Below the pieces are notes generated by a model. The model was not told the origin of the DNA, did not search any database, and saw only the letters and a program-made list of their open reading frames with translations. Made by a program: the position numbers and the translations under genes. DNA of 64,000 bases from Epiperipatus broadwayi (taxonomy: Eukaryota > Onychophora > Udeonychophora > Euonychophora > Peripatidae), in contig JAQFVV010012397.1 in NCBI GenBank assembly GCA_028023455.1, positions 4,296,888 to 4,360,887 on the forward strand. Direction: 5' to 3'. This document shows positions 25,959 to 40,633 of the stretch, piece after piece (within the stretch, counting starts at the first letter, position 1; each line of letters begins with the position of its first letter).

Positions 25959-28222
25959 TTTTTATTGATATTACAATAGTTTTTAATTAATAGACATTTT
26001 ATTTGGATAATATATATTACCCAGATACCTTATCAAAATTAAAATTACATATGTGAATAGTAATCATCATACTAGAAATAAATAATGTGCACATAAAGAA
26101 AAATATCAAATATAAATACACATCTTAATCTAAAAGTAAACACATGCATAATATTTAGAGTAGGTTGATTAATATAAACAAAAAAATAATATGGGTTAAT
26201 AATTAACAACTGAGAGAAAGAAAAAAATACATTTATAAATAATAATACAAGTAATTATTTTTATATTTAGTCCTTGTCTTTTATTTTTTTGATCTTTGTC
26301 TCTTGTCTCCTATAATTAGCTAGAAAAATATCAATATGTAAAAAACTAACTCTTTGATTGAGTGATAAAAATCCTTTGGATGACCTTTTTTTATTTCCTA
26401 CTTGTTTGCAGAGTTTTAAAATGAGTTCTTAATCCATTGGTTACTCCTATGGCAATTTAGGATTAAATTTTTTTATCCATGTGGTTTTTAGAAAAAATTT
26501 GAATTTTTCCAATCACCAAAATGGGTTGTAATTCTTCAATGATAAGTCTGTAGTTTTCTGTAGCTTGATTAGTCATTATTAGGCCTCAGTAAATATTTTT
26601 TCTTTTTTTTTGGTAAGACACACTTATATATTCATTTATAATAGGGCTGGACTGGAGCAATTAAGCTTTTTTCTTTATTATAGATCATGCAGTTCCCTTA
26701 GAGTGCCATGTACCCATGGATACCTCAAGAGTTTTTTTAGCAAGCTGTGAAAATTATCATGTATTTGAACTCTAACACACACTTTCTGATTTTCCAATTT
26801 TTAGCACATTTATATGTGCTCTGATGGTTTTCACTACAGAAGAAAATCTGTTAGTCTGCATTCTCTGCTAAAAAGATATATTCTGCATCATATTTTTTCA
26901 AACTGTAGACTGATAAAAATCTTTAGTGGCAGCCCTTTTTATAGCTTACCAAATTTAATTGCTTTCATCCAACTCTATTCTTACCAATAAGCAGTTTAAT
27001 TAAACACCTCTTTTATAACCATTATCAATACCTGCTTTTTGATAAACACAGGAAGGAAACACCATGATAATTACTCACCATTGAAAAGAGAAAAAGAGAA
27101 AACAGAAAAAATAAAAAAAATATTATTACTATTTTTCAGTAATACAAATTTATTCTGAAATTCTACATTTTTATAAATGAAACTTAGTTTAAACTTCTAT
27201 TGTGGTGTTAATAACTTTTATAAAACAGTTTCTCATCTTTTTCCTTTTCTCTAAAGTTAATTTTACAGCTAGTTAAGAAATTATTTTTTTTCTTTTTTTT
27301 TTTTGTACAGATATATTTGTTTGAGATAAAAATGTGAAGAAACTCACAAGCACACCATTCAAACAAAACTTCACCTTTATTTACTAAGAGTTTAGAATTA
27401 GAAATGCTAATAATTATTACCACTCAATTTCACATTTACATTTAGTGATTGCAACTAGCTATACATGGCTTCAATATGAATAATAACACAGTCATAGAAC
27501 TAACATCAACATTAAGTGAAACAAATTTTTTATTACAAATTGTGAAGTACAGATAATAAAGTAGTAAAAAAATATAAAAAAATGGTAATTAACTTAGTCT
27601 ACATGATAATACTTGAGTGAAAGTTTCGTTTTCTTCTTAGTCTCATTAAGATATCTTTTTCTCTGCATTGACCTTTTCAAGTTTTATTCTGAATTCTATG
27701 TAATTTTTTTTATAAAGTTTAACTGTATATTACTATGTTACTATGTTTAATAAATTTATTAAAAAAACAAAACAAAATGATAATTAAAATAAAACTTACG
27801 CTAATGTGTTTAAGTTTGGTGTATTTTATAAATTGCCATAATATAGATTTAAGTTTCAAGTCCAGAATTTTAGTGAAACTGAAAGTAATAATTATTAAAA
27901 TTATTGTTAACTTTTCTTTCTCAAGCCTAAAATTATTAATGTATTATTTATTATAGGTAATGTTATTTAACATATTATCTCTATCAAATAGGTGCTATTG
28001 GTGTGCCTATAATATATATATATATATATAATATAGTAAGTTTATGATAGTGAATTAAAAAAGAATGGGTTTCGGCCTTGTACTTAGACTTTTAAAATCA
28101 TTGGACCTATGAGCCTGCTTTCATTTTAATTTTTCAATGTTTAGCTGAAAGCTTACAAAATAAAATAAAAATAATTATTTGTATAAAGCTTTAATTAGTA
28201 ACTGCATTTTAGCGCAATATAG
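25959..28222. other. AT-rich non-coding DNA
   Basis: No supportable gene. 26300-27000 is less AT-skewed, and its minus strand shows short in-frame stretches, but stops interrupt every frame and I recognise no domain. A 71-codon minus frame at 27208-27423 runs through a poly-T tract and is not credible. Confidence 0.4.
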
Positions 28223-31033
<2,811 letters not shown>

Positions 31034-31198
31034 AGGTGAAAACTCACTATACATATTGCCACACACAACAAGCTAGAGTAATCAATAAATGCCAGAAGGC
31101 TTGTGCATAAAATCCCCATCTAGTGCCTACTCATCCAACATCCCCAGAATAGTTTCTGGCTTGATGTGTGTGGCAATACGTATAGTGAGTTTTTGCCT
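31034..31198. mobile_element. MITE, 165 bp with 34-bp terminal inverted repeats
   Basis: The left end (31034-31067) contains AAAACTCACTATACATATTG and CCACACACA. The right end (31165-31198) is its complement with two differences. The internal sequence (CTAGAGTAATCAATAAATGC through TCCCCAGAATAGTTTCTGGC) recurs in a second copy at 36839-36985. CATATAGAAATAGGT lies at the left boundary (about 31024) and again just downstream (about 31255), so the immediate neighbourhood may also have been duplicated. Confidence 0.8.
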
Positions 31199-32700
31199 GC
31201 TTTAACAATAGTTATAAGCAAGCATAAGAAATGGTGATCATGTGATGTTTATTGGCATATAGAAATAGGTTTTTATCATCCATTGAAATCTATGAAGGAT
31301 ACATACATTATTAAGTAAAAACCTTCTTTATGCTAATTCATTTAGCAATAGATGTAAAAATATGTTACACTAAACATCAGGAAAAGATATAATAGTAATT
31401 ATGTTGGCTGGGTATTTATCTAATTCTTTCTGAAAAACTGATTTCTTTATAGTGTTATGCACCATTTTTTTTTGAATTTTTAATTGATCAAACTAAAGAT
31501 ACAATTTCACTATGAACACAAACTTGTTTATGTAGCTGCAAGTAGAAGCGTTTATTTATTAAAGAAAAAATCTGATGATAAATATTTTGAACTATAGTAC
31601 AGGAAGCCTAACATGTAAATTATATGCAAATTGGTCAAGTTTTATTATATAAAATATACTTTTTAACGATTTATAAATAGGACTTTCAATAAAAACTCAA
31701 AACAATTAAATTTAATTTTTCTTAAGTTGTATATAAATTAATTTTAAATTTTAATATAGTATCAATAGTTTTCATTACATATGAAAATTTTACTTGGCTA
31801 GAGATTATAAGAGATATCTTTTGATCCACGGAAAAGCTTTTAATTGTTTAAATTTATTTCTTCAAAACATTTCAGCAGATTGAACACAAAGAATAAAAAT
31901 CTCATAGTTAGTAAAAAACAACAACATACGTAATCGATAGTCAAGAAATGTGGAATAAACAAAAAGAAATTATTCTGCACTTTTCTCTTAAACGAAAGTA
32001 AAAAAGATTGCCCCCCCCCCCTTTAATAATTTGAATTTTTTTTTGTTATAAACGTAGACTTTATTAATAATAAAATATTTACAAGAATTAGTATATTTAC
32101 ATTAAGAACTTTTTACATTTGAAAAAAAATATATTTTTTTTACATTGCTTAGGAGGTTTTTAGAATACAGTGAATTGGAATGCATTAATTAGCAGCTAAG
32201 GAATATATTGTTTTGCCATATTTTTTTTTTTAAATTTGAAATTTGCGAATCCTTTTGTAAACTAATTTCTTTTCCAATATTTAAGTTTCCAATCTTATTA
32301 AAATGTGGCGGAAAGAGCTAGTATTTATTTAAAAAATTGTAAATCTTAAATTATAAACTTCATTATTAAATTATTAATTACTCTTATTTTAGTATATTAT
32401 CTCTTTAGGAAGTACTTTTTTTGCCTTAAGTTACTATTAATAAGATCACTATGCTAAAGCAAAGAATAATGTTAATGTTGTCATTTATTTGCATATATGT
32501 AAATTAAAAATAGTAATATACTAGTATACTTCTCTTAATATTTAGCATTAATTCTAGATAGGATTAGATTTTTTAATTTCATATCATTTATTTTTATATG
32601 GATCTTAGAATATGTCATAAACATATATAAATTTTTATATCACTGAAGTTTCTTAAAGTTTGACTTAACAGCTTATACTTTCTATCTCTTACATACTTTT
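31199..32700. other. AT-rich non-coding DNA
   Basis: No supportable gene. A C10 homopolymer lies near 32011-32021. Confidence 0.45.
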
Positions 32701-33059
32701 AAGGGTACTGTGATATTAGAGCTACGACATGTATAATTATAATCGTTTAATCATTGAATTAATTAGGTTATTAAATCAAAAACATATTTTAAAATCTACA
32801 TTTAAAAAAAAAACAATTTAACAAAAAAAAATACGAAAAGCATTAATGTGAAGAATAGTTAAAATGCGTGTTTAAATCAAATTGAGTGTGTGTTTACACG
32901 TGCATATTCTGCATAATCTATTTTAATACATTGTACAGGCTCACATCTGCATTTATATATGTAAAATATGCAGGATTCGAATTCAGACTTTCACATGACC
33001 TATATAACTCTCAGTGGCATCTTATACTCACCTGATCACACACATGTTGAAAAGATAAA

Positions 33060-33104
33060 TAATCACCAATATTCGTATTTCGTGCTAAACCAGCACTCAT
33101 TAAA
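33060..33104 (-). ncRNA. 5'-truncated hammerhead-like motif
   Basis: On the minus strand, ATGAGTGCTGGTTTAGCACG then AAATACGAATATTGG retains stem II (GTGCT / AGCAC), GAAA and the 3' strand of stem I. The 5' strand of stem I and the first core bases (CTG) are replaced by CTTTA at the palindrome centre. It cannot fold alone into a hammerhead. Confidence 0.6.
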
Positions 33105-33165
33105 GTATGAAGATTGGCTATCTTAGTATAAAGCTGAGTACTAATTGTATATATGTGTGGAAATG

Positions 33166-33225
33166 GTAATCTGAACCAACTGATAAGTGCTGGTTTAGCA
33201 CGAAATACGTATATTCGTGATTATT
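33166..33225 (+). ncRNA. Hammerhead-like motif with G8-to-A core change
   Basis: Stem I is GTAATC (33166-33171), a TGA bulge, then ACCAA (33175-33179), pairing with TTCGT (33214-33218) and GATTATT (33219-33225). Stem II is a perfect 5-bp GTGCT (33187-33191) / AGCAC (33197-33201) with loop GGTTT. GAAA is at 33202-33205. Stem III is A-U plus U-A around ACGT, and cleavage would follow A33213. The core reads CTGATAA instead of CTGATGA (33185, position G8), and one stem I pair is lost. By known hammerhead chemistry this should abolish cleavage. Confidence 0.7.
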
Positions 33226-33234
33226 TATCTTTTC

Positions 33235-33330
33235 AACATGTGTGTGATCAGGTGATTCAGCAATATAAGATGACACTGAGAGTTGTAGGTCGTGTGAAAG
33301 TCTGAGTTCGAATCCGGCCTATATTACATA
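33235..33330 (+). promoter_or_regulatory. tRNA-like polymerase III B box region
   Basis: AGTCTGAGTTCGAATCCGGC (33299-33318) contains a match to the B-box consensus GGTTCGAATCC except at its first G. Upstream, GATCAGGTGATTCAGCAATA could hold a degenerate A box, and ACTGAGAGTTGTAGGTCGTG resembles a tRNA variable and T-arm context. This supports a tRNA-derived origin. The ribozyme fold lies upstream of this region, so cleaving itself would need readthrough, dimeric or tandem transcripts. Confidence 0.55.
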
Positions 33331-33592
33331 TATAAATGCAGGTGTAAGCCTGTACAATGTATTAAAATAGATTATGCAGAATATGCACGTGCAAACACAC
33401 ACTCAATCTGATTTAAACACATATTTTAACTATTCTTCACATTAATGCTTTTCGTATTTATTTTTTGTTAATTTTTTTTTTTTTAAATATAGATTTTAAA
33501 ATATGTTTTTGATTTAATAACCTAATTAATTTAATGATTAAACGATTATAATTCTTCATGGCACAGCTCTAATACCACAGTACCCTTTTAAG

Positions 33593-35412
33593 ATAAAATT
33601 TTGAAAGGTGTCATTGTATTTAATAAATCAGGCTGACATAAATTGAATTGTAAATGAAATCTCAGTAATTTACATTAAATTTACAATGTTCTATTTTTAA
33701 TATTTGCATTGAGTAGAGAAGATATAAAAAACCTTTGAGAAAATGGTCTACAATGATGTCCAATTCTTTATTTTGGATAGAAAATTGAGGAGAATGAGAT
33801 GCACTGCATTTTAAAAATATAATAAAGATTAATCAGCCCAATATAGGGTGAAGGCCTACCCAGATCTTATTGAAAATTGGGTGGGGCATTAATCATTGAT
33901 ATAGTCTATTGCTGAATAACAATGTATTTATAGTTTTACTTCTTTGATGTATCTTCAAGAAATGATACCAGTCACTAATTAATAGTTAGATAACTGATTG
34001 AGTTGACTATGAACTATTTATTGTAAAGAAAACTTTTAAATTTACTTAAAAATTCTTAGCTGAGTGAAACAAAAGTAAAAAAAAAAACGTTTACGTTCAA
34101 TGTTGAAAGATAATTTCTAAGGACTTATCTATTCAAGCTAATTATTTATATTAATCCAGTTTAATAGCAATGTGAAATATGACATTATCTTATGTTCATT
34201 ATGAAAAATAAAACCATAATTTTTCACTATATATGTGAAAATAAATGGATGTAGACATAATATATAGTTAAAAGAGGAAAAGGAAAATATTTATCAAAAT
34301 AAAAAATATTAAAAAAAAACCTATATATATATAACAAAAAGTAATAATTAAACTTTGCTACAGTATTTTCATTTCTATTGATCAATGAGAAATTTATTTT
34401 CTTTTCTATTTTATAATGATTAAATTCTCAATTTCTTCAATTTCTTAAATGTTTTGCGGAAATATATTAATAATCATATATTTTATATGTTTATTCAATA
34501 AAGAAAAAAAAGTAATTTCAAACCAGTCAACATTAGGATTAAAAGAATTTTTATCCTTTTCTTTTTGAAAGATATTACAACAAGCTGAGAGAAACTCTCT
34601 AAAGGTGATTGAATGACAGGAAAAGGTTTCAATATGATATAAGCTTTACGTAGTTAAGTTTCAGTATATACATAATGTGAATATGGGTATAGTCGAATAT
34701 ATATATCACAAATAATTCATATGATTTTTATATTACTATATCAAAATGGCACTAAGTGGAATTATAATCATTACATTAACCCTAACAATAATGATAATGA
34801 GATAAATGATATAGTAATGACAAGAGCATGCTTATGGTTATCTAACATCTAAACAGAAATAAACAAGAGATAAAAAAAGAGAGAAGCTAAGAACAAAACA
34901 TTATATGTAAGTTTTGTGACAAATATATAAATTCAGCCATGAATAATATATATAAATATTTATTATAATTATCATCCGGAAAAATATATACATATCTCAA
35001 GTCAAATATTTGTCTTATGTATAAATTATATGGATTTAAAACATTTTTATTTAAAAGTAATATTTTATGTAAATTTCAGCGTGATAAATTATCCATTGTT
35101 GAAATATATGCTATGGATTTATTGAATGTAGAATATAATAGGAAACATTTTATTTACATTTTATAATTTTATCCATAGATGGAGAAAGAAAAATATTGAA
35201 GGAAAATCATGGATTTCATTACCATATATAAATAACAACGTGTGTAGTAGGATTATATTATTAGCTTCTGCTCAGTTTAATATTGCATTTAATATTGGAC
35301 CAAACACTGGTAGACTAATTATTAATGGAAAGGATATTGTTGATAAATCAATAAATGTAATATTAGAAGTATTTACTCTTATTCTTCTCTTTTACTTTCT
35401 TTGCATATATAT
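33593..35412. other. AT-rich non-coding DNA
   Basis: No supportable gene. Confidence 0.45.
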
Positions 35413-35628
35413 ATAATAACTTCTTTCATATACACTACAATGCAAACAAATTTTCTTAAAAAACTTTATTTTCCTTACAGTTTCAATGGTCCAGCAGCCT
35501 TCATCAGAGCTTTTTCAAACCTCCTCTGCTCTGATGAAGACTGATGGAGAGTTAAAACTATAAGGAAAATAAAGAAGTTTTTTAAGAAAATTTGTTTGCA
35601 TTGAAATGTATATGAAAGAAGTTATTAT
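35413..35628. repeat. Palindrome next to a Penelope-like remnant
   Basis: The left arm (35413-35483) and right arm (35555-35628) match closely. They include ATAATAACTTCTTTCATATA with its complement, and GCAAACAAATTTTCTTAAAA then AACTTTATTTTCC. The inner part carries CTGATGAAGACTGATGGAG on the plus strand (35532-35550) and CTGATGAAGGCTGCTGGACC on the minus (35489-35508). The latter is followed by ATTGAAACTG. These resemble the CTGATGAAG...GAAAC signature near Penelope-like termini. A GIY-YIG endonuclease remnant begins 33 bp downstream. Confidence 0.7.
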
Positions 35629-35660
35629 AAGCATTATATATAAATGTAATATTATTATAA

Positions 35661-35963
35661 AGGAGTGTTCTGTTTATAACCAGTTACATTGGTGAGACAA
35701 AATGTGCATTGAGAAAGAGAATTCATGAGCATGAACTTTTATATAATAATTTGCATTGTTCTTTGCTGAACATTAAGTTATTTATAAATTTTTGCTTTGA
35801 TAATATTTTTATTTTACATATGGAAAACAATTTAAAAAAGGAAAGAAAAATCAAAGTGTTATATATTACAAATATGTCAGTCAACATATTAAATAAGCAA
35901 TATAATTGTGTGACTATACATATGAAAGTTGGCCATTTATATGGAAATGTTAGTGCTGTGTGA
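35661..35963 (+). pseudogene. Penelope-like GIY-YIG endonuclease remnant
   Basis: The frame opens after a TAA at 35658 and has no ATG start near its beginning. Its first residues, VLFITSYIGETKCALRKRIH (35667-35726), match the core of the GIY-YIG nuclease of Penelope-like elements: the YIGET box, the LRKR segment with the conserved Arg, and the following His-Glu-His. The Cys/His pairs usual between the GIY strand and YIG are absent. The remaining roughly 75 residues are weakly conserved and end at TGA 35961. In intact elements this domain sits at the C-terminus of the RT protein; no RT is visible upstream, so this is a fragment. Confidence 0.65.
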
Positions 35964-36063
35964 TTATAATAAGAATTTTTCAGGCTGGTATAAAACACTG
36001 CTGTAAGCTATTATAACTGTTATAGATTTTTATATATATATTGGTATATTGAACATTGTAGTT

Positions 36064-36417
36064 AAGTACTTCAATTGTTGACAAAAGATCAAGAATAGAA
36101 TAAACCCATCTATTCTTGGGATATCTGCTGTTTATAAGCATATCTTTGTCAACATTGTCTGTAATTCAAAGTAAAATTAATTTATCAGCTAGATGGAATA
36201 ATGGCACTTAAGATTTATTAAACTCATAATCAAATTATCTCTCTTTTAATATCTTGATTGTATTAATTAAATAACTTTTAATTATCATATTCTATCTCAA
36301 TAATAAATTAATTTCACTCTGGATTCTCAACAATGTTAACAAAGGTGTGCTTATAAATATTAGAGCTCTCAAGAATAGATGAATTTATTCTATTCTTGAT
36401 TCTTTATTCAACATTTA
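36064..36417. mobile_element. Foldback/MITE-like element, about 354 bp
   Basis: Arms of about 115 bp are inverted copies. The left (36064-36185) contains ATCAAGAATAGAATAAACCC then ATCTATTCTTGGG and TTTATAAGCATATCTTTGTC. The right (about 36300-36417) contains their complements with scattered differences. A short sub-palindrome (AAGAATAGA...TCTATTCTT) lies within each arm. There is no coding sequence. Confidence 0.75.
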
Positions 36418-36498
36418 GAATGCTTTTAAATCATAGCCTGAGAGAAGAATGATGTACTCCCTTTGTTTACATATACAATGAGGTATGTTTAATTTAAA

Positions 36499-36499
<1 letters not shown>

Positions 36500-36540
<41 letters not shown>

Positions 36541-36568
36541 TATATCGGAATCTACATCTTACTGTCTA

Positions 36569-36604
<36 letters not shown>

Positions 36605-36620
36605 TAGACAGTAAGATGAG
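36500..36620. repeat. (TA)n arrays and hairpin
   Basis: A TA array (36500-36539) is followed by a hairpin. In the hairpin CATCTTACTGTCTACTCTCA and its exact complement flank a second TA run (about 36555-36620). Confidence 0.9.
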
Positions 36621-36838
36621 ATAACATGCATTGCATATGAGTTAACAATTTATTTATAAAATTTCTTACTTTTAACAGATGAATTTATCTTAAACTACAT
36701 TAACTACCTTTAAATTTTAAATTCAAACTTGATATTAAAAGTTTTCTAACATTTCAAGATTTTTATTATATCCAATATTTCACCACCAAATTACAAAATG
36801 TATAAACTTTACTGAGCAAGCATACCACATAATTTTAG

Positions 36839-36985
36839 TTTCAAGGCAAAACTCTCCATACAGTAGTGCCATCTTGTGCCAACCAGAGTAATCAATGGAT
36901 GCCAGAACACTTGTTCACAAAATTCCTATCTAGTTCCTACTCCTCCAATATCCCCAGATTAATTTCTGGCCTGTAGTGATCATGT
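36839..36985. mobile_element. Second, decayed copy of the 31.0-kb MITE
   Basis: AGGCAAAACTCTCCATACAG and GAGTAATCAATGGATGCCAG, then CCTACTCCTCCAATATCCCC and TTTCTGGC, align with 31034-31165. The right terminal repeat is missing, so this is a truncated and more diverged copy. Confidence 0.7.
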
Positions 36986-38379
36986 GAATTTTAGATTCCT
37001 TTTTTAACCTTCATTTCTCTACATTGTTACTACCTCTCTTTAAATTGATTGTCATCATCAGAGATTTTAAATAAATCTAGCCAAATTTTTGATGAACATG
37101 AAATCTTTTTATAATTAATATGCATTATTTAAATTATTTTTCATACTTAACCTATCTAATATGATAATATGGATACTAAACTAATAAACCAAATAAATTT
37201 ATTAACAACAAAATAAATGATTTAAGATTGTATGAATTTTCATTCAAATTATACTGATTGTTTGCTTTTAATCACTAAATTATTTTTCATCTGCATGGTT
37301 ATTACAACCTTTTGATCATGCATCATAATTTTAAATACTAATCATAATTTATAGATTAATTCTATATGAGCTATCAGTGATTATTATCTTACTTCATATC
37401 TCTTTTGTAAAAAAGTTACTATTGATTCTTGATGAGTGATTACATTTAGATTTTGTTAATGTATATTAGAGATCTTGTGTGTGTTTTGATTCTTAATAAT
37501 GATTACACATATACATGTATGTTAAATAAAAACATTAACATTAGTATTGACAGGTGTTTATTCACATGTGATAATGATCTTAAAATTCTGTTGATTTACA
37601 AAACCCTTATTATTATATGTATATAATCTGTAATAGAATGCAAAATACATTGTAAATTGAATAGGAAAATATAACTCTCATCATCATCTCCCTAGCATTG
37701 AACCTATGGATGATATGATGCTCTTTTGATTTATTAATAATCACCAGCTATACTAGAAATTATAGCTTCACTATAATTATGTGATGAATCCAACTCCTTT
37801 GATATCCATTATTAACCATAATGTTAACTTTTATATTATAGTCTGATAATTTACTTATATCCTATTAATAGTTAGAAATCACACACTAAATTTATGACTT
37901 TACTATGAAATAATTAAATATATTTTGAATACCACATAGAAGAAAAAAGAAAGACATTCATAAACATTAAATTTTAATAAGACTGATAAAAAAACAACAA
38001 CAATAACAACAAAAAAATAAAATAACACAGTTATTGTAATTAGAGTTATAGTATCAAAATATCTTAACATTTTTTTTAATATAAGTCAATAGATAAACAA
38101 TTATATTAATTCATTATTATTAATTTTTTCCACTTTTATTTATCCACAAACAGACACATAATATATATATATATATACACACACACATAAAAAATTATAC
38201 TTACGTGAATTAAAAATATACAAACATATTATCAATGTGTATAAAAAATAATGATAGAAAAATATGATAATTTTAAAAAATGCTTTTAATATTACTATCC
38301 TAAATTTAAAAAATATATTTTACCAACATTATAATAGAAATAATAAAGATCTTTTTTTATAAAGAGAGCTCAATTACTA

Positions 38380-38444
<65 letters not shown>

Positions 38445-40008
38445 GTTCCATTGGAAGAGGAGAAACACATCTCACTATGATCAGACCTAGACTGTTCTGG
38501 TAGTATGCTGTGAATGATTCAATGAAGTACCTAACCAATGATCATAGCTACCTCCAATGGGTTAGCTCTAAGTTTACAATTAAATTCAGATACAATTTAG
38601 GCTAGTTCATCCATACCTCATTCCCCTTTCAAATTCCATTATGCCATAGTATTCAAACTCAGGGAGCATGAGACCTTCTGCTCTCTTCAGGGATGAATTT
38701 ACTCTAGGATAGTAACTATCACACTTCTATATAGGTTCCTTTTAAGTGAAGGATTCATCTAACCATATTACTGTATTATTATGTAAAAAGTATATGCATG
38801 TGTATCCAATTATGAATTGATGAATGAATGGATAAATAATTTTGACAAACTAGAGACCATTTTATTTAAAATCAAGTTAACAATGTATGTTGACTGGTAA
38901 AATGAAAATTTAAAACTCTTTTAACATGATAAAAATATGTATATATTTTTGTATGTATTAAGTATGTATCTCTACCATATTAATGATTAATATATTTAGT
39001 ATTCCAACCCTTACCCATGGTAGATATACATGCCAAGACACTAACTATTTACAAAACATAAAATTTAACAAAAAGAAAAAAAAAATCATTAATTCATTAT
39101 TACAACAATCATGAAGCTGACTATTTTACAATATTATGTCAATGTATGTACAACAGCTTCATTGTCCAATTCTACCTATAGAAGTTCCATTTTCTTTGGG
39201 GATTCCCTAATTATGCACAAGTTTCCTATGGTTGATAGAAAAAAATGTCCATGCAAGAAGATTAGTCATTCACATCAAATAAATATAAATGATCATTAGT
39301 AACAAAAAAATCAACACAAACTCTGTCCTGTAGCAAATGTATGTTCTTAATATGGAATAATATCAAATAAAATCTTACCTTATTCCATATTACAGTGATG
39401 ATGATGATAACTAATGTCAAGTCACTATGGAGGGAGAGCTGACCTAAACTGTATTTAACAAAAAAATTGTCTAATTTAATAACCTCTCCCCTTTACTTTC
39501 TTGATTCCAATTACAGTGGACTCTTCCAAATTGTAGATATTTAGGTTTTCAAGTATGGAAATAAAAATAGAATTCTACACAAACATATATAAATAATACA
39601 TAATAAATTAAAGCTTTCTTCAAATCGTCTTGAATAATGTTCATGAATTTGACAAATAATGTCTTTTATAGATACAGTTTTTTGCTTTTCAGGTCATCCT
39701 TCTTCAAAAAGTCATGCATCAATTGTGGGAAGTCCTCAGCAATGCACTTGAAATGATGTTATTTCCATCTTCTGTAGTTGCTTTCCTTCTGGATCCATCA
39801 AAACATTTAAGACAGAATATTTGATGTTTCATTAGGCATTACACAGGTAAATATTAAATCATCGCATTCCCTATTGTCAGAGACAATAGCACTTTGACGT
39901 ATGGTAATGTTAAATTATCCAGAATACATTCCTTTGCAGTTCATAAAAGATTTAAATTAATTTGCTATTTGGTATTTAATACCTTTTATAAAAAAATAAT
40001 TGTTTCAT

Positions 40009-40063
<55 letters not shown>

Positions 40064-40602
40064 TGAAATTCTATTTCTTTATTTCAACCCTATCTGAATA
40101 ATAGCACAGTTTTTATTTTAAATGTCAATTTAAAATCAGTTCAGTTATTTTTATCCAAGCACACAAATCTATCAAAACTTTTTTCTGTTTAAATATCAGC
40201 TATAGTTTTTTATAATTTTTTGCTACAAAGATTAAACTAATAATTTGAAATGTTCGAATAAGTTGTCCATATTCTCTTATATTCGAACATTTAATTTTTA
40301 GATGTTGGTGTTATACAGTTATTATATCCTTTTGAAAATAAAAAAGATGATGGAAATGAACTGGGTTTGCTTTTATATTGGGCTTAATGTTATACTCGCA
40401 TTTCTATTTCTTTTTCCATTGCTTTATGGGTTTATTGTTGCATGCATTATATTGATTGCAAGTAAAAATAAAATTACATAATAGAATTCTGCTTTCCCCT
40501 TGGTTACCTAGTGACTGGCTTGACATTAGCCATCACTATGTTTATCAAGTCTAAGTTTCTTGTATTGTGATATAAAATACATTGACATTTAATTCATTAT
40601 TG

Positions 40603-40633
<31 letters not shown>

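Larger units (their letters stand above)
32701..33592. repeat. Large palindrome, about 890 bp, arms about 400 bp
   Basis: The arms 32701-33099 and 33186-33592 are closely matched inverted copies around an 85-nt centre. The outer ends are AAGGGTACTGTG (32701) and CACAGTACCCTT (ending near 33585). The inner parts are two head-to-head SINE-like units with hammerhead-like folds. The matching extends about 270 bp outward beyond the units' B boxes, through ACACACTCAATCTGATTTAA and GATTATGCAGAATATGCACG. An inverted duplication of a whole segment therefore explains it better than two independent insertions. Confidence 0.85.

Noticed and set aside
26300-27000. Possible decayed coding region on the minus strand
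   Set aside because: Short open stretches exist, but stops occur in all frames and no domain was recognised, so it is left as non-coding.
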